A stretch of 64,000 nt of DNA. Origin: Prorocentrum cordatum. Lineage: Eukaryota > Sar > Dinophyceae > Prorocentrales > Prorocentraceae. Position numbers and translations under genes: made by a program. The stretch is taken from the NCBI GenBank assembly GCA_963575745.1, contig CAUYUJ010005669.1:569128-633127 (forward strand). The letters are read 5' to 3'. Below are positions 35,201 through 44,200 of the stretch, piece after piece (position 1 is the stretch's first letter; each line of letters starts with the position of its first letter). Under the pieces are notes generated by a model. It searched no databases. It had not been told where the DNA came from and saw nothing but the letters and a program-made list of their open reading frames with translations.

Positions 35201-38200
35201 GGAGGAGGAGGAGGAGGAGGAGGAGGAGGAGGAAGAGGATAAGGGAACAAACGAAGAAAGGGGGAGGGACGGGACGCCGGCCAGGGCGCGGGTCAGATTG
35301 GGGGATCTGCAGCCTGATTGCTGCAGGGCCCGCCGCACCAGCGAGAGCGACGGCTCCAGCTTAAGAGGGTGATCTTGTAGACTCCGGCCCAGCTGCACGG
35401 CAATGCAGGCACAAACTGACTGGGGCAACCTTTCGCCTCTGCCGAACATGTAGCATGAGCATGAACTTCCGGAGGTCCGCACGGACCTCCGAATGTTCGT
35501 TTATGCCGATGTGTCTTCTTCGAAGTGTCACCGCTCAGAAAGAAAACGCCGTCTGCTGGCACTGCGCCCCGTTGCCACGGCTGGTGGGCCGCTGCAGGAG
35601 AGAGTGCAGTCCAGAATGCCATGAGGTCACATTTGGCTGCGCACGTTCTACAGCACGCGCTGGCGGACGAGCAACCGTATGAAACAAACTTTTTTCCGTC
35701 GATGGGGACGGCTGCCGCAGGGCGGCTGGAAAAGTTACACCCCTACACGTCAGGGCATGAGCTCTCCAGCCGCCGTGGCAGGCGCCCTCCGCGACGGACA
35801 AGTTTGGCTTATACAGCTTCTCGTCCGCTGACGCGCTCTGGGAACCTCCGAAAGACACGTGCTGGCAGGCTAATATTTTATCCCAACCTTCCTGTGGTGT
35901 TTTGTCCTCGTTTTGGACAGACAGCGCCCCGCGTTCACTCCTCCTCCCTCTCCTCCTTCCTTCCACCATCAGCATCGTCATCGTCATCATCATCATCAAC
36001 ATCATTATCATTATCGTCGTCATCATCACCATCGTTACCATCGTCATCACCATCGTCATCATCACCATCATCGTCGTCATCATCGCCGTCACCATCACCA
36101 TCATCGCCATTACCCTTGGCACACCCCTCGCACGTTTCGTGGTCCCATAGGGAGCTTCACCGAAAGCCCCAATAGCGGTGTCCACATGGATCCGCGCCGC
36201 CCACGTCGCCACACCTTTCACACGCTTCGTGGCCCATACGGGGCTCCACCGAAAGCCCCGGTGGCGGTGTCCGCATGCGTCCGCGCCGCCCATTTCGACA
36301 CCTCCCTCACACGCTTCGTGGCCCCATAAGGAGCTCCACCGAAAGCCCAAGTGGCTTTGTCCACCTGCGTCTCCGCCACCCATGTCTGCACATCGCTCGC
36401 ACGCTTCGTGGCCCCGTAAGGAATTCCACCGAAAGCCCCACCGGCAGTGTCCACATCGTGTGCGCCACCAGTGTCGGCACACCCCTGACACGCTTCGTGA
36501 CCCCATGGGGAGCTCCACCGAAACCCCCAATGGCGGTGCCCACATGCGTCCGCGCCACCCATGTCGGCACACCCCTCACACGCTTCGTGGCCCACTGGGG
36601 AGCTTGATCGAAGGCCCTAGTGGCAATATCCACACGCGCCCGCGCCACCCATGTCGGCACACCCCTCGCACATTTCGTGCCCTATAATTAACTCAACCGA
36701 AGGCCCCAATGGCGGTGTCCACATGCGTCCGCGCCACCCATGTCGGCACACCCCTCACACGCTTCGTGGCCCCATCGGGACTCCACCGACGGCTCCAATG
36801 GCGGCGTCTGTATGGCCCCATCGGGAGCTCCACCGAAGGCCGTCTGGCGGTGTCCACATACGCCCGCGCCACCCAGTTTGTGCACCCCTCACACGCTTCG
36901 TGGCCCCATCGGGAACTCCACCGACGGCCCCAATGGCGGTGTCCGCATGGCACACCCCTTACACGTGTCGTGGCCCAATCGGGAGTTCCACCGAACGCCC
37001 CGTCCGCGCCACCAATGTCGGCGCACCCCTCACACGCTTCGTGGACCCATAGGGAACTCAACCGAAAGCCTCCTTGGCGGTGCCCACGTACGTCCGCACC
37101 ACCCATGTCGGCACACCCCTCACACGCTTCGTGACCCCATAGGGAGCTCCACCGGCGGCTCCAATGGCGGCGTCTGTATGGCCCCATCGGGAGCTCCACC
37201 GAAAGCCGTCTGGCGGTGTTCACATACGTCCGCGCCACCCAGTCTGTGCACCCCTCACACGCTTCGTGGCCCCATCGGGAACTCCACCGACGGCCCCAAT
37301 GGCGGTGTCCGCATGGCACACCCCTTACACGCGTCGTGGCCCAATCGGGAGTTCCACCGAACGCCCCGTCCGCGCCACCAATGTCGGCGCACCCCTCACA
37401 CGCTTCGTGGACCCATAGGGAACTCAACCGAAAGCCTCCTTGGCGGTGCCCACGTACGTCCGCACCACCCATGTCGGCACACCCCTCACACGCTTCGTGA
37501 CCCCATAGGGAGCTCCACCGGCGGCTCCAATGGCGGCGTCTGTATGGCCCCATCGGGAGCTCCACCGAAAGCCGTCTGGCGGTGTTCACATACGTCCGCG
37601 CCACCCAGTCTGTGCACCCCTCACACGCTTCGTGGCCCCATCGGGAACTCCACCGACGGCCCCAATGGCGGTGTCCGCATGGCACACCCCTTACACGCGT
37701 CGTGGCCCAATCGGGAGTTCCACCGAACGCCCCGTCCGCGCCACCAATGTCGGCGCACCCCTCACACGCTTCGTGGACCCATAGGGAACTCAACCGAAAG
37801 CCTCCTTGGCGGTGCCCACGTACGTCCGCACCACCCATGTCGGCACACCCCTCACACGCTTCGTGACCCCATAGGGAACTCCCCTCGAAGCCGTCGTGGG
37901 TTTCTGTTCCTGGCGTGCTCCTCTTCATCAGCGTAGTGGGTCTTCTCCTCCGTCGATTGGCGTGCGGATTGCACGCGTAGCACCCTGCCGCATAGTGGCG
38001 AGAGAACTCGTCATGCATCCTGTTGTCTCTGTTCTGCGCACTGCCGCCGGTGAGGTAGTCAAGAGGAGTCTGCGTAGAGTTCCAGGTCTGCCAGGAAAGA
38101 GGAGGAGCGTGGGTGGCATTGAAGGTGATGTCCCGGAGAAACGACAGCGAATAGCCCCAAGTTTGTGTAACGGCCCCCTGGGATGATGGCAGCGCAATTT

Positions 38201-41200
38201 CCCGACCCTCTTTTGTATTCCCGCTCTTGCCTGCTCGCGCCTCTCCCGGCTTCCGCGACGCAGTTGCGGATGACTCGGAACGTTCCACAAACGCCGACGA
38301 TGTGAGTGTCGGGTCGAACGACCGCTTGACAAAGTCGGCTACACCCACATGCGGAAGCAATGGCGTCGATGCGTCCTTTTCCTCTTCCCCACGGGCTTCC
38401 GCGGCACAGTTGCGAATTGCTCGTGGCTCTGGGCCGATGCCGTGAGCGTGGAAATCGGATCGCTCGACGGTCTGACGCTGACGGCGGCGCTTCCAGGCGA
38501 GTGCTGGGACGACGAGAGGCCCCCGAACATCTCGACCACAATTCGAAAAGGTTTGGGGGGAAGGCGCGGGGGCCGCTGTCCTTGTTGTAAGTGCCTATGT
38601 AGATGTATTCGTGTTCTTGCCCAGTCGTGGTTCCTGGCGGGTGGGCGGCTGGTGCCCCGACACTCCCGGGAGAGTTGTTCCCGGCCTCGACGATCTTGTG
38701 GAGCTTCACGATGGCTAACGCGCTGCAGAAACCGCGGCGCCATGTAGAGCGTGTAGAGCGGGTGCACGTTGAGTATCCTGTTGAGCGGTCGCTAAGGGCG
38801 CGAGGCCTTGCCGCGCGGGCCATGGCGGCGAGTGTGCTGGTGGACAAAATACTCCGCGACCAACTAAGATGTAGAGCGATGAACACTCTGCTCTCTAACG
38901 GAAGGGTGCAAAGCAACTCGTCTTGTATCAAACGTGCTATAGCGGGCGCGGCGGGGGATCACTTGAGCCCAAACCGCAGCAAGAGACAAACCTTCCCGCA
39001 CCCAACATGCGCAACAATACGGCCCTGCTAGCATGCTCAAGGAAGAGGTGACCTACCGTTGGAGTAACAGGAGGAGGAGGAGGAAAATGAGGAGGAGTAC
39101 ATGAATGAATGAAAAAGGACCCGAGGGGGGTGCACAGCACCAAAACTAGGGCCAACAAACACCACAGGCGCACAGCGCCATGACGCGCAGCGTCATATCA
39201 GGCCGCAGGCACGAACCATTGGGGCCACAGGCACAATTAGGGACCATCTACTCTCAAGAAGGCAATCTAAACCCTAGGCTGCTGCCTGTGCTTGGCTGGC
39301 ACGAAGATTGCCCCAAAACACAAACATGCCGCATAACACCCACGAAACTAAGCATTACACGATCCTTAGCGGGGAAGCAGAGGGCTCGAACCTCTGACCA
39401 GCAAATTGCCTCCTTGGGCCTGACCCGGCAAGCTGGAACCTGGGACCCCGAAAGAAATAGAGCCGGTAGCCCTTAGCAGCACCCCGCGTCGCTTCTGCCA
39501 TTTAGCCTGCGGCGATGAGCGGTCCGACCAAGGTGGTTGAAGGCCTTATGCCGCGGGCCCCGCCTCCATAGCGTCATCCGCGGTACACCTCAAAGATCAA
39601 CGAAAATTGACTCCGTACTGATGTGCTGCTGGGGCCAGGCGAGCCTTCCCAGCAGCACCTCAGCACCTCACGTTGCCCTTCCATCACCCCCGAAGAAGGG
39701 GAGAGGAACGGGCAACGGAGGCGGACGGACCACTGTCGCCAACCTCAACCTGGAGGTGCCACAGGGAGGAGGCGAAGGACCCAACAACCAAGGCTCAAAC
39801 CTGGCTGCGAGGACCCGGGAGGGGCTGGAAACGGGGTGGAGGGGGGGAAGGCCACTCTTTGGCCTAAGGTGCGCACAACGTCCACCCCTGGGTTTTTTGA
39901 CCCTGGGGCCGTGCCGCCTTTCCTTTCACAGGGGTCCGAATGGGAGGGGAACGGAGGGTCCTCCTGGCTCACGCCATGACAGCGATCGCTCTTAGAAAGG
40001 GAAGGGTGGAAGGGGAGGGGACATGCCACAGCCCACAGGGATCATCGGCAGTACACCTCATTCAGGAGGTGCCACACGGCGCCCAGGCTGCACCGCTTGG
40101 CCGCGGTGGCAGGGAATTAAGGAGGAGGAAGAGGAGGAGGAGGAGGAAGGGGAGGAGGAGGAGGAAAACGAGGAGGAGGGGGAGAAGGAGGAGGAGGAGG
40201 AGGAGGAGGAAAAACTAGGTGTCTTGGATCCTTCGCCCTGCTGACCCCCCCTCTGTTCGCAAGGGCAGGCGGCCGCGCGCGGGGCGCGCTCACCAGCTCG
40301 GTGACCGCGCGCCTGCCGGCCGCCCGGGCCAGCTCCGACTTCTTCTTGGGGTCGCGCGCCAGCTTCTGCCGCAGGGCCTCCCGGGGCAGCGGGGGGCCAC
40401 AGGCCAAGGAGGCCAACGATCGCGAGGACAGCTTCGTCATCGAAGAGAGGAGCAGGGGGGGGGCATTCTCGTTGGCCTTTGGGGGTCTTCTCGCCTCGGA
40501 GTGATCTCTGGCAGCCGCGTCGCGTCGAGGGCTTCCCGGGGGGTGCACGCATCGCCCCGAGGGCGGCCCCTGGGGGCATGCGCCAGGACCCGAAAGCCAG
40601 CAGCCGTCGACGACAGAATCACCCGACTTCGCGCCTCGCTCCCCGCGATGTGCGCCTCCGGGTGCCCGGGTGCCTGGTAGCCCTATAGCCCTATAGCCCT
40701 ATAGCCCAATAGCCCTGTAGCCCTATCGCCCGAATAGCCCTAATAGCCCCCGCGCCGCCTCCTTGAAGAGAGGCGGCCGCGCGGACCCCCAGCCGCGCAT
40801 CGCGCGGAGCGCGATGCACTACATCTGCGCCCCCAGGCAAAGAGGCCAAGGCATAACCCTCGGCCCTTCGAGCCTCGAGCCCTCCTCCTTTAAAGGGGCC
40901 CAGGGACACACAAACACATGCACACAAATCCTAGGATTCACTATGTTTTCATGTATTTTCTGGGTTTTCGTCTTCCCCCCTCATTGTCCATCTTTTCCCA
41001 TATCATCTTGGGAATTGACGATTCATTGTGTCTGTGTTCTTTCCCCTCCTGAGCCTCTCCTCCCCTCGACGACCACCCCCCACCTCCGGAATGAGGTTGG
41101 CGCTGGCCGACGCGTGCCTCTCTCGCGCGCTGAGGTTGCCCCCCAGAACCCCCCCCCCACCTGGCCCCGCCGCACACGCTGCCACTGCGCCTTGGAGAAT

Positions 41201-44200
41201 CGGCGGCGAGTCCATTGGGGAAGCGAGAGGAGGGGGGGGGGCGGAGCGGGGGATGCGTCTGGAGCGCCGCCAACGAGAGAGGACCATGAGAGGATCCGTG
41301 AGCGTGCCTGAGTTCAGGAAGCACCAAAGAGCAACGATGGATCATTTGACGAGTGGCCCTCTCATTGCGCTGGCTTGTCACCTGCAGGGTCCATGCTGAA
41401 CAGACAATATGTACGCACAGTCGCCGAATGCGCGGATTGTCAAATGGCCTCATGCAGCGGGGGGATCTGGACACATGTGCTTTGCTGGATGAAATCGGAT
41501 GCGAAGCGGTGATCAAACCAGAATGCCCTGGTCGCGGCCAGCTTCAAGTGCTGTATCATCTGAACATGCGATGAGACACTTGAGGCAACCTCTTCCTGGA
41601 GCGCACGACCCCCGCCCTCTCGCCATGGTGCCAAAACGAATCATTCCAGCCGTCAGCGCCATGGCGCGGACAATAGGCTTGTTGGCAAAGTTGGCCCACT
41701 TCTCCTTGGATGACACGGGGGCGAAACACTCAACTTTATCATTCGGTGCAATTGTGGCAAGGAGAGGGGCCTGCCGAACGGCCAGGGAAGGCCGAGAGCA
41801 AGCAGCAGTGTCACAACCGGGTGCATCGATAGGCTTGCGAGTTCCAGTGATGTGGGCAGCGAGGCTCACTCCTCATGTCTCCTGCCCGTACTCACCCTTT
41901 ACTTCCTCTTCGCAAGTACCAAACGACCGACACACACTCTTGCCCCAACTTGTCGACCATATCCTTGTCGCAGCCGGGATGGCGATGGAAGAGAAGAGGG
42001 AACTGCAGCACATTATAGAAAAATGTTACCACAAGATATCAGGGCAAACTTTCTGCCAACGTCTTGACCAAACGCTTGGCCAACCTTGTGAGCAACTACG
42101 CCTCCGTGGGTGGCCGGGGGTCCAACAACTGGGCCAGCTTCATGGAAGCTACTGCAGAGAACTCTGAGCAAAAGGGAGATTTGAGTTTTCTCAACAGAAG
42201 ACCAAGCAATTGCGGCCTGGCCCTCACTCATCGTGTTCCTACTCCTCCTCCTCATCAGCCTCCTTCTTGTAATCATTAGTATCTATCTTCTGAACCTCCT
42301 TCCTCCTCTCCTCGTCGCTCTCCTCGTCCCTCCTCCTTACCCTCCTCCTCCTTTCTCCTCCTTGTCATTCCCCTCGCCTCCTCTTGCATCCTCGCCTCCT
42401 TGTGTTTTCCACTCCCGCCTCCTCGCCTCCCCTTGTCCTCTTCCTCGCCTTCATCCTCGTCGTCGTCAACCCTGTCCTCCTGCTCCTCGTCCTCCTTCTT
42501 TCTTCTCCTCCTTCTCCTCCTCCTCCTCCTCGTGCTCGTGGACTTTGTCAACGCCACCGTCGTCAGTGGCGTCCTTCTCTTCTTGCTCCTCCTCGTCCTT
42601 CTCCTTGTCCTCCTTCTTGCCCTCTCCCTTCTCCTCGTCCTCGTCCTCGTCCTCCTCGTCCTGTCGTCTTCGTCGTCGTCGTCGTCGTCCTACTCAACCT
42701 CCTCCTCCTTCTCCTTCTCCTTGGCCGGACCCTCGCTGGGAAGCCGGAGGCCAGGCAGCGCACGCGCGCAGCATCGCCAACGATTGCGCCGAATCGGTGG
42801 AGGGAAGGAGAGGGAGACGAAGCGGACGGGAGGAGGGAGGAAGGGAGGACGGGCCAGGAGCAGGAGGCAGGCAGATATAGAGGAGGGAGGGGAGGGGGAG
42901 GGCGCGGGGGTAGAACATTCTCCTCGTCCTCCTCCTTGTCCTCGTCTTCGTCCTCGTCCTCGTCCTCGTCCTCCTCCTCCTCCTCCTACCTCTTCCCTCG
43001 TCGTTCTCCCCCTCGGGGCTCCCCCTCCGTCCTCCGAATCCAAAGGCAAGCCCGCCCCCTCCGTCCCTGCTCCATGCCCCCCTTCGCACTGTCCCCCACG
43101 ATCTGCGAGGACGGAGGGAGAATTCATGTGATTGGTGATTGTTTTGGCGACGGATGACAGGAAACAGGGCATCCTGACAATGGCTTTCCTCGCTGAGGGC
43201 AAGGCCTCGATCCTCAGAGATGTCGGAAGAAATCCAGCCCCCGGCCCCAAATCACGGCATGCCTCGATCGGCTATACGCAAGGGTGAACGTAGGCAAGAG
43301 TGACCTTTTGTGCGAGGCGTAACGGGGGACGCCGTGTGGCCAAACCTGGGCGCGCAAGCCGCTGCTACCGCTTCGCGCTCAGCGATAGGGGGACCCCCCT
43401 GGGCCCGCACCAAAGGCCACTCCGGCGAAGGGTCGCTCTTAAGTCTAGTCGACTCGTGGGGCCAGGCCGAGCCCGTAGGCGAGACGCGATACCGGGACAA
43501 TGAAACCCCGCGTGCACGCACTGTCTGCCCACTGGCGCGCGCCCCAGATGTCCTGCATGGCGTCGCCGTCCTGTATGCCCTCCTTGCGCCCCAGGTACAC
43601 CATGACCAGGCCTGCAGGGTGGATCGGAAAACCCCAGGACATCCGACGTCGTGACTTACATCGGCTGCTCGCAAGAGTGACCCTGGGAAATGGGTAATAG
43701 CGACCTTTGGTGCACGGCTTTTTGGTGGCCGTGGGGGGACCAAACAGTAGCGCGCAAGACGCTACCATCGCATCGCGTTCGGCGATCGGGGGCCCCCAAT
43801 GGGCCCACACCAGACAGAGGAGGTCACTCTGGCGAAAGGTCACTTTTACCCGTAGACGCGTAGTCGATCACAACGTGGCTCCCAATGCAGAGGTCTGCGC
43901 CTGTTCCCGGGGACCGGTTCTTGATCCCGAGTCGCTTTTTCTCGATACTGGTGCCTGAAGCCGTTCGTTGTGATTTTTCCACGACGCGAACATGTCCGGG
44001 AACAGAGCGCACGAATCACCCGCCTGGGACTCCCACGGGGGGCAGACCTGCACGGCAGATTGCACACTTCGCGTCTCCACGCCAGGATGGACTGCCAGGG
44101 CCATGCCCGCTTGCCGCGACGAGGCGGTGTCTACGGCTGATTGTGAGGATGGCTGTGCTTTTGTATTGTGGGCGGCGCGTAGGAGGGTGGATGCCTCTCA

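Larger units (their letters stand above)
29190..35375 (-). mobile_element. APE-type LINE retrotransposon with inverted 5' part
   Basis: From high to low coordinates: a segment whose coding sense is on + (34353-35372), then minus-strand ORF1 remains (about 34075-33387), ORF2 with endonuclease and RT (about 33390-29606), a short 3' region and a (TC)n tract. The + segment is coiled-coil rich like the N-terminal half of ORF1; the minus segment supplies the C-terminal half. This is the structure expected from twin priming. The element sits in the 11.2-kb ABC1K intron between exons 4 and 5, on the same strand as the host gene. Confidence 0.75.

Noticed and set aside
36120-38360. Long minus-strand frame (555 codons) and plus-strand frame (398 codons) across the satellite.
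   Set aside because: Openness follows from the 366-bp period being a multiple of three. The translation is a repeat of the DNA unit on either strand. Only the non-repetitive part beyond 37,890 was kept, at low confidence.
39355-39480. Possible tRNA on the minus strand: a stem-loop with AGAGGTTCGAGCCCTCT looks like a T-arm and B box.
   Set aside because: No matching acceptor stem, D-arm or anticodon arm can be laid out in the 75 bases upstream. A lone B-box-like hairpin is not enough; a covariance-model scan would decide.
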